Source of the DNA: Lingula anatina
Taxonomy: Eukaryota; Brachiopoda; Lingulata; Lingulida; Lingulidae
Reading direction: 5' to 3'
Assembly (NCBI RefSeq): GCF_001039355.2
Contig: NW_019774836.1
Location: forward strand, 221,584 to 285,583
DNA length: 64,000 bases
Part shown: positions 27,901-41,204 of the stretch, one piece after another
Layout of the letters: every line of letters starts with the position of its first letter
Numbering within the stretch: the stretch's first letter is position 1
The notes under the pieces: generated by a model
What the model was told of the DNA's origin: nothing
Seen by the model: the letters and a program-made list of their open reading frames with translations, nothing else
Databases searched by the model: none
Made by a program: the position numbers and the translations under genes

Positions 27901-30900
27901 CACACTACAAGCTTCTACACTTGTTCTGCAGTTAAGACTCGGTTTAATGACTTCACATTGCATCTTCTTTTTAAGTCTAAAGTATAGATTGCATTCAATT
28001 TATTGGGTGGACAGCATGCATTCCTTGTGATCAATCTTCAAAGATTGTTAATTCTTATTGAAGATTCAGACAGAACTTCCTCAGCTGAGGCTGATTTTAA
28101 TTAATTAGAAATGATAGCAAAAGACCTCATACTGATATGACCTGTAAGTCACAATTACACACATTCTGAACATGCATAAGTTAAAACAATTGAAACAATC
28201 CTATCGTAAATCCGAACCTGGACCGTTTCAGAGCAGATCCTACCAAGTGCAGTGTGAACACAGCCAAGGAGCTCTGCACATCAAAATTCTACAGATACAG
28301 GCATTATATTATCTTCCCCATCAACATGAGAAAGCTTTCACTCTCCATCTCCTCCTCAAAGGAAACAGATGCTGACTGGAGAGATATCAAATTATGCAAA
28401 GTCTCTTGTGATTGTCACATTGAATAGGCAAAGTTATTATGATATTACATAAGTCTTGTATGGCTGTTACAGCACAAGGGAGACACTATTGACGTTTTCC
28501 TGCCATTGGGGGGGGGGGGGGGGGGGGGNNNNNNNNNNNNNNNNTATGGGGGAGAGTATTTGCTTCAAATACTCCATGTCATTGATAAGAATTTTAATGC
28601 ATTATTTTATTTTTTCCCTTTATGCCTCATATATGTTTAACCTCATAGATTCAGGAAATGCATTGCATCCTGTCAAATTTCCCAAAACCATCATCACCAA
28701 AATTTGTTATCCTCTCTAGCTTCTTAGCCTCCTAATCCTCCTTGAAAGACATTTTAATATAAACTCAATACATTTTTTACAACTCAAGAAATTATCTATT
28801 TTCTTTTACCAGGGCATATGTAGATAATTTAAAGTTTATCAGACACAAAAGGTGTGTCATTTTGATTTTAAAAATCCACTCCAATGTCTCAAAAGCGTAA
28901 AAAGACAGTGACAATCAACTTCAAGATTGGTAAAATTATTCAATCAAAGCAAAATATCAAACATCATGATAGAAATTATTAAGTATTTACAGGTGAAATT
29001 TCTTATGCCAATTCTTTTTCAACTATCGAATGTCAAATTTAGATAAAAAAATATCTTGACAAGCTACTCATAAATGTCAAAAGAAGATGACAACGTAATA
29101 CTAGAATCAGTATCATATTCCAAATCTTGATTGGAATTCACAATTTTGCACACAGATTCAATTTACAACTTAGGACTGATAATTCTATTCCAGATTTTGT
29201 GCAGACGACATCGTGGATATGAACATGGTTTATAAAATTCTATCAATTCTTGATTGACTTAGATCTAAGTGACAGTGGCAACAATTCAAGATAAAGATTT
29301 AAGGGAACAGTAGGACACAACCCCCCTACAGGTTCTAGACTACTTTTTGTTACGCCACAGATTACGTAACCCAAATGAACTTCTGTAATATTTAAACTGT
29401 CGAGAAGGTTATTGAAAACATGAATCAAATTATAGCTTTCTATAACCCAAATTCTGAAAAACATTTTTTTCTTAAAATTTTAAGGATCATTTAAAAATAA
29501 AGACAGCATTGAGCCACACCGAGTTATGACAATATTTTTAAATTCAAAATTATCATTATCATCATCATTTCTTGGGGTCTGTTCACACAAGGACAAATGA
29601 GGACTGTAAATATGTCTTAACAGTATCATCTGAAGACGATTATTACAAAGAAATTGTACTGGCTATATAACAACACTGGGTATTACTTTACCAAAAGACA
29701 TATTAAGAAAAAGTGGATTACACAACTGTGGGAAAATACAGCCCCCAAACGTAAACAAAAGACATTAAAATGCTAATTATATGCAAAGGTTTAAACTGTA
29801 CCAAATTACAATCCTAAGCAGATATTGTCTGCACACACCATAAGTGAGACAGAACTCTCAGTTGTCACAAACAGGAAGTTATATATAAGATAGAGATCGC
29901 TCTGTGACAGGTGCATGATCAGACTGATGATATTTTTCAGGAAAAACAACAAAATCCCTATAAAATCCTGACACTTATAGGGCAGATGATAATCAGGTTT
30001 ATCAGAAACATCCACTACACCTATTTTTTTCTGTAAACTCAACACCTTTCCAACAAGAACTCGCCAGGTGTAACAGGAGATTAATATCATTTTTCACATA
30101 AACAAATATTAAATCTGCAATCAGCGTAAAAAAGTATAATAACTGTAGCAGATAAGAAAATTTATCATCTTGTCATGCCTGTGAACAACTAACTAAAAAC
30201 TTTAGCACAAGGCAACATGAATGATATTTATTTATTTATTTATTTTGTTCAAATTAAAACACATCTAGAATCATCAACGCAGCTAACGTCCAGATCCATT
30301 CCACCCCCCCCCCCCCTCTCCCTTCCCAGGGGTATTTCCCTGTGACAGGCACACATACCTAACAGTGCTAATTTATCATTAACATCTGCTGTTTGTCACC
30401 AACAGAAGGGGTGTCACCAGTGTCACCACAGTTCCAATGACAAATTATCATGTTTAACACGACTGGTGACATCACACTAGAGCAGGGGTGTGGTTTCACA
30501 CAGATAATTTTAAATTGGAAGTTGGTATTCCATGTCCGGCCCAAACTTTGGTCTAGTTCAAGTCCTGATAAATTCCAAGTAGTCAACTATAACAACTATC
30601 GCTCTCAAATACAAGTTATTTTTTTTGTTATAAAACAGATGCAATATTCCAATGAACTAGATTACCACAGAGTTAGCATGGGAGAACTTTGAAAGTGTAC
30701 TAAAAGTTTAGCTCAATTTTCAGTCTAAAGTTATTGTGTGAAACCAGTCTCTATGCATCTGTACAGGAGTGATCTTGTAATGGTTACACAGTTAAACATG
30801 CTTATTTCTTGTCACATAAGTCAGAGGAAAAGATTTTACATAATTCTTCTGTGTTTCTGCAAACTTTACAATTGACATGCATGTATCTATGATCACAGAT

Positions 30901-33320
30901 GAAAATGGCAAGGCAACAACCTAGGTTTCACATACAGAAATTCATATTTTAAAAATCATTACATTTTTATTAGTCCCTGATTTAGAATACAATTTTATCT
31001 ATTCAACTGTTAGCTTAAGTGATATTTTTCAATTCAACCTCTTCCAATAAATGTATTTGAATATATATTTAAACACTGCTCTCTTTGTAAAGATGGATAA
31101 CTAACAAAAACAAAACAGAACTACTGAATTTTCCTCCTAAAAGAGATGAAACATACTTTAAAAAAGACACAGTCAACCAAATAAAGATGGCACCAGGGCA
31201 TGAAATAACAGAACGCTGCTGGTGGAGTGAACAAATTAAAAACTTCTACAATATCCATGCAACTGCTTTGTTGTACATAAAGCTGGATGCTGTTCTTTAA
31301 AAAGAAAAAAATACATATATACTCTACTCTTAGCATAAAGGAGCCATGCTCAGCATAACAAGGCCATTCTTCAACAATTACTGGATTAAAATTGTTGGAT
31401 TAATCAATCTATCAGACGTGACTTTGTGAAATCTCTTACTATCCCCCCTCCCCCCAAAATAAAAATAATATTTATTAGATACACTAATGACATATGCAAT
31501 AAACAATATCCACATCCAAAAACACATGGGCTGATGAAAGGGGTGATTGAACAAAACAACAAGGTACTTGTCAAGCTATATAATTTGTTATACATCACTT
31601 TTAGTATTTTTCCTTTTCATTTCTCTGAAAATCTATAAATCAAGATGCTGAAAAGCAAATGAAGAGAGTGCCATCGCAAATCTACAGCAAGCTTATGTAG
31701 ATAGAGGGTAAAAGAGACAAATAAATAAAGAACACTGACCACAACATACAAACAAAACATGCACATAAGGAGGTGCAAGATCCAATAGCAAGCAAATCCA
31801 CAAAATAAGAAACAAACATAGGGGCTGCATTTAGGTTCTTGTAGGTTTGATCTGAAGGCCTGTTTACACTAGATTCAAAAGGATCCAGTTCACACTAGAA
31901 TGAATATAATGCAACAGTGAACTTCTGCAGATGTTTGTTTTTAAAGATTCACATGTAGGATTGAACCAGGTGAACGCTCTCAGTCCATTGCTGTTATCAT
32001 GCTATGGAGTTAGGTTACACATGTTAAACTGATAAAAATGTCCAGAGAGCGATCAACTGGGTTTGTTCCTGTCTTCACATGTGTAAACGGCCTTGAGGAG
32101 TCAAACATTGTGGACCTCACAACGAGTAATACATAATATACATGTTTTATCACTGAGGTTGTTTACTTAATACTATTTCTTTATTTAAGGTCTCTCTCTA
32201 ATTTCTATGGGAAAGAGATTCCTAGTAACTGCATATATAATAAAACTCAACAGAACTGTACTTGGTCATTATCTTTTTTTTTTTTTTTTGCGCAGTTAAC
32301 TCCAGTCACCTTAATAACCAATGACTTGCATCAATTATTTTGACAAAGCCAAAGACAAAAACCTTGAAATTTCATAAAAATATTTTCAAAAAGTTTGCCA
32401 CAAGCCAAAAACAAAAAACAATTTGTTAAAAAAATCAAAACCCAAAATGTGAATCAAACACAGAAAACATGATCCCAATTCACCCTGAGCATCAGAAGAT
32501 ACTTAAAAAACCCACTCAAGGTAAACAGGTGCTTGAAGAATCCTCTGACACTCAGGGTACCCCAGCACTGTCCAGGTATACTATGTATGTACTAGTTGTG
32601 AGAGTCAGGTTCCCCGTATTATCCTCTACCTACCCACTGCTTGTCCTGGGAGGCTGGTTGTTCATTGTAGTCCATGTGATACTACAACATAGAATGTTAT
32701 ATCACACTGCTAATGTCTATATGTATTGATATTGTTATAATATAAGACCACATTCAGAACAAGCTGATCTGCGTACTAACAGATCCACGGACTAAATATG
32801 GCCAACCGACTTAAAAGCTATGCAGCTTATCCCCTGATAAACTCACTGTCTCCAAACACACTGTCGCTGCAGTGGCCTTACAATTAAATCTCGGAGCTGA
32901 GATTTAATACTTTTAATGATGCGTGTGGGGGCAGGTAGACCATCAGGGAATTAAGCAACTTGCTTTTAAGGGGGGTCGGCCATATTTAGTCGGCAGATCA
33001 TTTAGTCTGCGGATCATCTGTTCCGAATGCACTCTAAAAATATAATCATCACACATCATGCATTAGATCTCCCTCCACACACATTGCTGATGTGACACTC
33101 AGAAATACTGCCTGGGTCTGAGCTCCAGTTATCAAAATAAGTAAATTAATATGTTGATTTTAACTTTCAGACTGAGAATTGTACTGCATATCTTGGTTTA
33201 AAATCTTCTCTAAGTGGACTTTAACTCAAGATAATAGTTACTACTGTTAATAGTCAATTACTTTGCACAATGAGGTTAGCTGGCCTATTTTTCCCTTTTT
33301 TTTAAAGACAAAGGGTCCAA

Positions 33321-33377
<57 letters not shown>

Positions 33378-36300
33378 TTTTTGTAAAATGTCCTCTAGTG
33401 TGTTCATTCAAGAGGCTAATAACCTCAACTGTGCCTAATTACAGCAATTGACAATTCAAGTTTCCTTTTATGATGTTTATCAGCATGGTGAGCCTCTTCC
33501 TCCACAGTGAGTAATTAGTCACACTCCCCTGAATGTGCATTCAGACCCTGCAGATTTCACGCCTGTTGCAAGTGAAAGTGAGCTATTTAAAAGGTACACA
33601 ATGAGCATAAGACCTTTTACAGCAAAAATTTAATTTCTTCCTTAGTTAGCAAGGTATACACTATCCAAAACAGTTCACCAAATTATGATCCATTATTGAG
33701 TCACTGACATCATGAAGATATGGACTTGTGAATCTCATATTTTGGCTGTAATAAATATAATTAATATATTACAAAATGGTTTTTAGGCTTTAAATACTTA
33801 CAATGATTTTGTACAGGGTATACCATGGTTATAGAAAGAAAACTGATGAGAATATACTGTCAATTTGCTATATAAAGGTCAAACACAATGTGTCCCTTTC
33901 AAATGCTGGTTAAGTAAATTGTGATGTGTTTTAGATTCAGACCAGTTCAGGTTTCATTGTCTGTCTATGGTTGTTCTATGTTAATCATCTACATTGTCAT
34001 AACTGATAGAAGATTAATTGAGAAATATGAAATAATGTTACTATAATTACTTCGAGATGCCAAAAGAAAAAGTTGCCATAAAATTCGATTTTCTAGATTG
34101 CATATGTGCAGTTAATTTGTTTTTACAAATATGTGATAATGTTAATTTTTCAGGTTATGCCAAAAAAGCAAAAGTTGTTATAAAACATGACTTGCAAGAA
34201 GGGAAAAATGCGTGAACTTTAAATTTCTTTAAATGACGGGAACTACTGTTAACCATATGATCTAGTACAAGTGATCATCCAAAAACAATGGGAATTTAGA
34301 TCATTCAAAAACAATCTGCAGAATGTAAAAATGGTATTTATGGTACTGTAATGTCCTGCACCTTATGGTCCAAATCAGAATTCAATTTTGTTGCTCGACT
34401 GGTTTATTAACCCTACCCCCCCACCCAACCCCCAAAACAAATTTAAAGAAAAATTGTGTAACTGTCATTAAAAACCCCTTTTAAAAACTGTCAGTATTGA
34501 CAACTTCACTGATGCAAACCTCATACCATTACATCCATCACCTCATGCAAACATATATGACAGACAAACATACACCAAAAAACCTCATCAAAATGGACTT
34601 ATTAAACACATCGTAACACCCATTCCCAACTCCTCAATTTCTCGTGCACATGTGTGAACGCATTTGCAAACATGTAAAATCATGTGTTTCAGCATACGAG
34701 GCCACCTTCATGCCTTCACAACAAAGAAGTGTATCATATAAATCCTGAATCCACTCACCCATTGTCTGTTTAACATAGCCTCCCTCTGCTCCGCCTCTCT
34801 CTCCTTCTGCTCCTCGAAACTCTTCTGTCTCATCTCGCGGCGCAGCTGGACGCGCTCGCTGACTTTGGTGGTAGCTATCCCCTCCAGCCGTTTCTCAAAC
34901 TCCTGCTTGAACTGCAGCTGTTTCTGTTCGTAAATCTGTTTTTGTTCCTCTATTTGTTTCTCTATCAGTTCATTGAATGTGGGTCGTTTGGTCCGCTGTT
35001 GAGCATAAGACATTTTGAAGGCGTTGCCGACTAATGTGTTGAGATCTTCAGCCTGAAGTCGGTAATGAGTGGATATCAGTGAATTGTGTAACTTACAGTA
35101 AGTGGGATTTTTTTGTATAAGTGTGAACATGGGTACGTGTTTTTGTTATGTTGGATGACAAATGATGTGCACATGCACTTCTGTGTACACACATATAAGC
35201 AACCAAGTCTGTGAGTGTACACACAAGGGTTATTGAGCTGTATATATATATAAGCATGCATTACATTTACCACAAAAAACAAATGACAACCCACGTCCAA
35301 AATTCACCAAACTCATCACAATCACACACAAACACTACACAGTCTCACCTCCTCTGGGGTGGCCGTTAAAAAGGCATGGCAGTACTGCGTGCTAATTTGG
35401 CCCCGTGGTTCCCGTGCAAGAAACGAGAACTGTCTGCACTCGGGATCACATGTGGCATAGGAGATTCTCTTCAAGGCATGGGCCATGTACACTGTCTGTA
35501 ATAGATATCAAAGATTCATATTAAACCAATAATAAAACACCAAACTGTAACCATCTTGACAGATTGTCTGTTACACGCAGCATAAATTCTCTAAAAACAA
35601 ACAAGACAAAAACTGAAACACACAATATACGTTGTTTGTGATATACAAATGACAGACATAATTTTATTTTGTGTCTTTCCAATAAATAAAGAGTTATTCC
35701 TGGCAAAATGAGAGAGAGAGCAAGAGATAGAGAGAGAGGAAGAGAGAATTCCTAGAGGCACAAGTAGGTCCACAGAGGAGAATCCAAATAATGGCAACCT
35801 GCTAAGTAGTCTAGCTAGCAGTAAAAAGGGAGAGTCCAACTTCAGCTGTTGTTCATGTATGTGATGTCAATGCAAGAAGGTCAGGTAAAGAAAAGTCACC
35901 TGGGGGAAATTCTAATGAGGTCACTAAATTTAAAGCCAAGAGCACTTCATAAAAGTTCTTAAGCCAAAAGGACATATGTATAAAAACTTAACAATAGGTT
36001 GTATTATAACCTAAATATTTCTTTAATAACTTTACTCAACTGCTGCAGAATTACTTAGGCTAAAACAGACCCATTTTTCATTATAAATCAGGACCAAAGT
36101 TAGGGGGACAGAAAGAGCCATCTTTCTAGTTTGACCCAAGTTCTATGCAATTTGTCAAGTCGGGTCAGGTAAGTGGATACAGAGGTTCACTTTTTCAGAA
36201 AAAGACCCCTCCCCTCTCTGAAATTACTGGATACAGGCATGTATTGTGGAGTCCAACTTAATCAAGTCAACTGCTTCAAAATTCCCCTTGTTTGCAGTAC

Positions 36301-38742
36301 TTATCAAATGTTTTGGTCATTACATTAAGAACAACTTTTGCCTCGGGATCTTTTCTGGCAGGTCTTGTTGGCTGGCACTGGAGACAGTTTTATTTCTGTT
36401 CCCTGTAACATCCTTCACTCAAAATGGAACATCAGGTTTGTGATAAGCACCCTGTAACATCCTTCACTCAAAATGGAACATCAGGTTTGTGATAACCAAG
36501 AAAGTTTCCTGACACTTGAAATGTCTCCAATGTTATTTTTACACCATGACTAATGCAGAAGACATGCCTGGACAAGAAAAGAAGAGGCGTTGAAGTTTGC
36601 CAAAATTCTGAAGAAACTTGCCACTCTGTAACCTAGTATGACATAGTAATAAGAGCCTTAAAATGTTCATTTTTTATGTGGATGCACATAAGGACTTACT
36701 TCTCTCTCTTTTTTCTCACTCATCATCATCAAAAATTTGCTACATTTTCTCTCACTCTATCTTCCCTGCCTTCCACCTCTCTCTCTCTCACCTGTTTATC
36801 TGAGCTGCAGACTTTAATACCACTCAGGGATATCATAATAACCACTGGTTTACTTCTACCCACAGTCTGAAATAATGACATATTTGACAAATATGTAAAT
36901 AAATATTTATATGAATCAATCAAATTATGATGATCAAATCAAAGTTTGACAAGAATGATGTTTAAGTGAATGTTTATCTTTTCTTTAATCACACATTTTT
37001 TTCAAAGAATGAAACTGAAATTGTGTACTAGTAAATTCTCTTAATGATGTATTTGTGCATGTTATGATTTTTAAAAATGCCACTAGATGGTGCTAAGGAG
37101 GTTCCAGGTTCACTGTAATGTTATAAATTCTGAATATCAATCATGGGACCAAACTCCTTATTGACAAAGATTTGAGGGACTGCCTCTGACCCCATAAAAT
37201 TAAATTACAAGATTCTTTGGAAAAATCACATCCAAGTATTCATAAATAGTTTCACATCACTACTTTAGAATGGAATATGAGGAATTAAGCTGTGTCAAAA
37301 GATGACTAAAATGGAAATATTTTGTGTCCATTTCTGAATGGAGTCAGGCAATATGAGCATAAATCATTCATCCTAAACAATGGACATATAAAAAAACATC
37401 TAATTTAGTTATTACTGCATCCATTATGGTCACTCAGTTGTTCCTTTTACTAGTAAGAACTGAAATCTAACTGCCTGTTGAATTGATGGGTGACTTGTAA
37501 TAACAATACTCCCCATACATGAAAATCAACTGAGTCATTCAATAAGAAAAGAAAATTGACAAAAGACAAATTATTGACTAAACAGGCTAAACAGGGGGTC
37601 TTCATCACACTCATGTTCAGAGGTATGAACTTGAAAATTATTTAATTGAAAGATGTCCACTGAGTTCATATCATTACAGAAAAAAAAGACAAGAAATATA
37701 CCAATATATTCTTACTCTAACTTTTTCCAGCTGTTTTCTCACATATTCTGCTCTGGAAGCCTGGTCTTCCCCAACCACAGAAAATGAGCCTATGTACTGG
37801 AAAGAGAAATGTTATAATTTCATCATATAAACTTCCAAAAATTATTAATTTGCAGAAGTATGAATGAAACAAAGACTGAAATAATGTTTTTTTCAACAGA
37901 TACATACCTGCATTTTGTGAAGTTATATGATGCAAATAAAATAAATTATTGCTCTAGTAAATTTTATTATTTCTGGTTTTCAACCAAGAGTGTTGAAAAA
38001 ATCCACAAATACTAGCTAAATGAACTCCCAGTGCATCTCGATTACAAAATAATCAAAGGCCATGAGCAAACACATCTACAATTAAAAATGACTTTATAAA
38101 AGATACAATGCTTTCCTATTCATATCCCCCTAACTCCTATCTTTTCTGCCATGTGCTATATTGAAAATCAAAGTTGGTAAACCTAGAAATAAAATAACGC
38201 CAAACCACAAACAAAAGGAATTATCAAAACAACTGCCTTTTTCATAAAGATAACACACAAGGCTGAATATCACATCAATTGAAGGTTTCCACAAATGTCA
38301 ACGCAGAACAAATATGACTCAGACTGGAAAAACAACTTAATGATTTTCACTATTGATATTCATTTAAACACTTTCAATAAAACTAACAAACTGAGCCGGC
38401 TATATCTATAGCCAATGTTTAGTCGATGATTGTGTTCATTCTTCCCTGCATGTAATCATATCTTTGCTGAATGCTAATGAAAAGACACCGCCCACCTGTG
38501 GGTAGCTTATAGACTGAAAGGCACAGAGAAAAAGGTCACTTATTTCTGTACAGAGGACTGTTTTAATTGGGATTCGGGGGGTGACAGGCAGGAATGGCAT
38601 TGAGTACTACCTGCAGAATGACAGAAAATTTTGAAATGATGTTCAAACTAAAATGCATTGCCAAACTGGAGCATAAGAAAATGTGGAAAGTAAAAAAAAA
38701 TGTACTTGCTTTTTGAATTTATGAGGATGCATGCCCTAGCTG

Positions 38743-38773
<31 letters not shown>

Positions 38774-40205
38774 TGTGCGTGCGTGTGTGCATTCGTGTTG
38801 AAGAGAAGGGGGGAATAGGGGGATGGCACTTTTCTTATTTGTCCAATTCAGTAGCACTATTTCACGAAATTCACATTTGCATTGTAATTATCCTTTCTTT
38901 TTTGTTGGGATTAAATACTTTTAGAAGTTAACATTCATGACTGTTATATGGATTTATTTGATATATAGGTATAGTATAAGTTTGAGTTGGCAGCAGTTAC
39001 TTTGCAAGTGAGAAGTTGGCCTTAAAAACTTACTTGTAGCATTTAATTTTTAACAAATCTAAACAAATTTTATAGACCCTTGAAGTAAATAAAGATCAAA
39101 ATAAATATTATTAATATACTGTTATTCAATCAATCAACAGAATATGTCTAAGAACATTCTACTGCTATTATTAGTAAAATAAGTTTATATATTGCCCAAA
39201 GGCGTACAAGATGGACTAGTACTTTGAAAAGGCACCCTATGTTACTACCTCAGTCATCGGTCACATATACCGAAAAAGATTACTCTAACCAATAAATATG
39301 ACCAGAGAGCAAAATACTGAATTGTATTCTTCGAAGGTCTATATACATACCTGCACACTTGGCAAAATTGTTATTTTCAAAATTTTAAATAAAAAATTGT
39401 GAAAGCTGTTATCTCTTGCAAAGGCTAACTTTCCATGGAAATCAACAATGTCAACGTCAACAAACTTTACTGCTTAACACTTATTTTCTCTTTCAACTGA
39501 ATCTTTTTGGACCTAATTAACTATTTCTCCAACCCCTACCTTCTCCTTTTACTTGGTCTAACTCCGCAAGTAAAACATTTGTTTGGTGACATGATATGTC
39601 ATATCTATAAAAGTTTATCTCACACAAGTATAACTAAGAATGGACAAAGCATGTTCATTGATCAATGAAAATGTACACTGAAGTAGGCTACCACGTTGTT
39701 AAAATATTTACCTCTTTAAATATCACAGTAAGTTTTTAAAACAATGTTGCATTTCTTTGTGCAGATATAGACGACTTTATTTGCAGGGCCTTTAATGTCT
39801 ACAACGGAATGGTTATGTATTTATCGGTCATAATGTCATTCAACAAGTAGAAACTTGTTGGTGACTAATGTTGATGTTGAAACTTTTGTTTTGAAATCAC
39901 AGTAGTCAGTAGTTGTCCCAAAGTATACACACCTGTGCGTCTCTGTAAGAAGTATGGAGAACATCCTCTCCCGGCTGTGGAATACTCTTTGTGACTGGTT
40001 GAAATCCATGGCCATCCGGAAGTTCATCAGGTTGAAAACCAGCGTTTGTATTTTTTGTGTTTTGTTGGCCCGATGAACTTGGACCACCGACGTTGGACGA
40101 CCTGTCTCCGGATAAACGTTTCCTCTCCATGTATTTACCCCTCTTTTCCATCAGTTCTTTCCAGTCCTCTTCTTCTATAGCTTTCTTCGATTTCATCAAA
40201 TACAT
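22823..40205 (-). CDS. PTB-domain adaptor protein, SH2D5-like, six coding exons (486 aa)
   Basis: Six exons on the minus strand join in phase 0 with GT/AG borders: 40205-39933, 37796-37716, 36866-36792, 35495-35349, 35052-34759 and 23413-22823. The product has a charged N-terminus (1-91), a PTB/PID fold starting YIGSF (about 92-207), a Glu/Gln/Lys-rich coiled coil (about 210-280) and a disordered Ser/Pro-rich tail with a PPPVP stretch. The string MAHALKRISYATCDPE and the following QFSFLAREPRG resemble the PTB domain of vertebrate SH2D5 as I recall it. PTB domains bind NPxY-type peptides, so a cytoplasmic adaptor role is likely. Unlike SH2D5 no SH2 domain follows, although an exon could hide in the 11.3-kb last intron. 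An in-frame TAA nine bases upstream of the ATG supports the start. The exon chain is well supported; the exact family name is not. Confidence 0.85.
28529..28544. other. Short assembly gap after a G run
   Basis: Sixteen N follow a run of more than 20 G starting at 28507. The true length of the homopolymer is unknown. Confidence 0.95.
32745..33034. mobile_element. MITE related to the 46.5-kb element
   Basis: The ends AGACCACATTCAGAAC and GTTCCGAATGCACTCT are inverted with mismatches. The next about 45 bases are also inverted, both arms containing GACTAAATATGGCC. The interior has a hairpin, ATTAAATCTC and GAGATTTAAT, around 32884-32909. The words ATTCAGAA, GGACTAA and AATATGGC are shared with the ROCO intron 1 element. 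Confidence 0.6.
33324..33374. repeat. AAT microsatellite
   Basis: About 17 TAA/AAT units occur in tandem. Confidence 0.95.
34759..35052 (-). CDS. PTB adaptor exon 5 (PTB C-terminal helix and coiled coil)
   Basis: The exon is 98 codons. It begins AEDLNTLVGNAFKMSYAQQ, the typical closing helix of a PTB domain, then runs into a long charged helix rich in Gln, Glu, Lys and Arg that should form a coiled coil. The acceptor is CGACTTCAG and the donor TGG|GTGAGT. Confidence 0.85.
35349..35495 (-). CDS. PTB adaptor exon 4 (PTB core)
   Basis: The exon is 49 codons with MAHALKRISYATCDPE, QFSFLAREPRG and YCHAFLTATPEE. The acceptor is TCTATTACAG and the donor GAG|GTGAGA. These are the central strands of the PTB domain, including the H-x-F strand. 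This is the segment most like SH2D5. Confidence 0.85.
36190..36240. mobile_element. Partial CAGG-family MITE
   Basis: The stretch with CACTTTTTCAGAAAAAGACC and GAAATTACTGGATACAGGC matches one end of the 48.4-kb MITE. The other end is not evident, so this looks like a truncated copy. Confidence 0.45.
36401..36494. repeat. Tandem duplication, 49-bp unit
   Basis: CCCTGTAACATCCTTCACTC starts at 36401 and again at 36450. The copies are identical up to TTTGTGATAA, indicating a recent duplication. Confidence 0.9.
36792..36866 (-). CDS. PTB adaptor exon 3
   Basis: The exon is 25 codons, TVGRSKPVVIMISLSG to SSDKQ. The acceptor is ATTATTTCAG and the donor CAG|GTGAGA. It supplies the PTB strand pair usually written as V-x-L-x-V-S-x-x-G-(I/L)-x-V. 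Reading on past the donor gives only Arg/Glu low-complexity from a GA-rich intron. Confidence 0.8.
37716..37796 (-). CDS. PTB adaptor exon 2 (first PTB strand and helix)
   Basis: The exon is 27 codons, YIGSFSVVGEDQ to QLEKVR. The acceptor is TTTCTCTTTCCAG and the donor AGA|GTAAGA. It matches the opening strand and helix of a PTB fold. It is too short to appear as an open reading frame and was found by looking for the missing start of the domain. Confidence 0.8.
38741..38790. repeat. GT microsatellite
   Basis: A GT run contains GC and CGTGTG interruptions. It lies in intron 1 of the PTB adaptor gene. Confidence 0.95.
39933..40205 (-). CDS. PTB adaptor exon 1 (N-terminus)
   Basis: This exon encodes residues 1-91, a Lys/Glu-rich start followed by a Ser/Gly/Asn-rich linker that ends HTSYRDAQ. 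The donor is CAG|GTGTGT. The end runs straight into the YIGSF start of the PTB fold in the next exon, as in other PTB proteins where a short basic lead precedes strand 1. Confidence 0.8.
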
Positions 40206-40292
40206 TATGACTTATTTCACGATTTTATTAAAGATGATTCAGGGGAAATTAAAAGACATTCCACCCCCGTCTCCAGCGTTGCTTTTGCACGA

Positions 40293-40358
40293 CGCCATCT
40301 TGTGTCCATTTCAGTTCACGTCAACTTCCGGGTGACCTAATAACCTCGAGGCCACGTG
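40293..40358 (-). promoter_or_regulatory. TATA-less promoter of the PTB adaptor gene: YY1, ETS and E-box sites
   Basis: About 90-150 bases upstream of the ATG, read on the minus strand, are AAGATGGCG (YY1 type, 40293-40302), CCGGAAGT (ETS/GABP type, 40324-40331) and the E-box CACGTG (40353-40358). There is no TATA box nearby. This trio is typical of broadly expressed animal genes. The binding factors are inferred from motif only. Confidence 0.55.
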
Positions 40359-40513
40359 CTGATGTAAACAAACACAAGAGGTACAGGTACCTGGTACAGT
40401 AGAGTTCCCGTCCCATAGCTGTTAATCGGCCAGACAGCTATAAACTTACAACCGAAATTTTAGTTTCTAGCGATGGAGAGAGTAGAAAACTTCTGCAGTT
40501 CGATTAACAACTT

Positions 40514-40695
40514 CAGGCCCGTAACCAGCAATTTCAAAAGGGGGTTCTTTCTTTGAAAAAGTGGACCATTTCCCATAAAAAAAAAACTTCATTTACCTAG
40601 ATCAAATTTTACCCAAAGTGGACCTTTTCCTAGCAAAAAGGGCGGTTCTTTCGACCCCCCCCCCCGAACCCCCCACCCCCCTGGCTACGGGCCTG
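40514..40695. mobile_element. MITE, CAGGCCCGTA family, copy 1
   Basis: The ends CAGGCCCGTAACCAG and CTGGCTACGGGCCTG form a 15-bp inverted repeat with one mismatch. The element is flanked by the 5-bp direct repeat AACTT. The interior holds C- and A-rich blocks and no coding capacity. Confidence 0.75.
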
Positions 40696-41204
40696 AACTT
40701 AGTTCAAACTGCAGTCAAAATAAATAAAATAAAATAAAATGAAATGAAATACTGTAATATACTAATAATATATATATATATAATGACCTCGTATATTACT
40801 ATATGATCTTATAATCTATAAGACCATTGTTAATTCTATGATAAGTTGTACATGTTGCTGTAGTCTTGTATAAATAAATGAAAGGGATAACAACTGTTCG
40901 TATGAGATTCAGTTAAGATACCACAATGAATACATGTACATTGTAAACAACACATGATAATATATTAAATTCCATTTCTCCACCAAAACTGCAGTTCTGA
41001 ATTCTGAAATCTCTGCTTGCCATCTGACAATGTAAAGATTATTACAGTTTAAAAAATGGACTATCTTTGAATGTCAATTCACTAAAAAAAACTAGAAAAA
41101 AAAACATGGAAATGGTACCATTTTTTGGGACCAATGAACTACAGACCAATGAACTACAGACTATCGAAAGGGCCCCAATTTTAATAATTGATCCAGGACT
41201 TCAA

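Larger units (their letters stand above)
23414..34758 (-). other. Large last intron of the PTB adaptor gene
   Basis: This is 11.3 kb with no further exon that I could support. It contains poly(A) runs near 24345 and 24945, loosely repeated blocks (CAAAGAAGAAAATT at about 25297 and 25541, ATACTTTGTGGT at about 25938 and 26199), the 28.5-kb gap and the 32.7-kb MITE. Confidence 0.5.

Noticed and set aside
32469-32729. 86-codon plus-strand frame
   Set aside because: No protein-like pattern; it lies antisense in the large intron next to a MITE.
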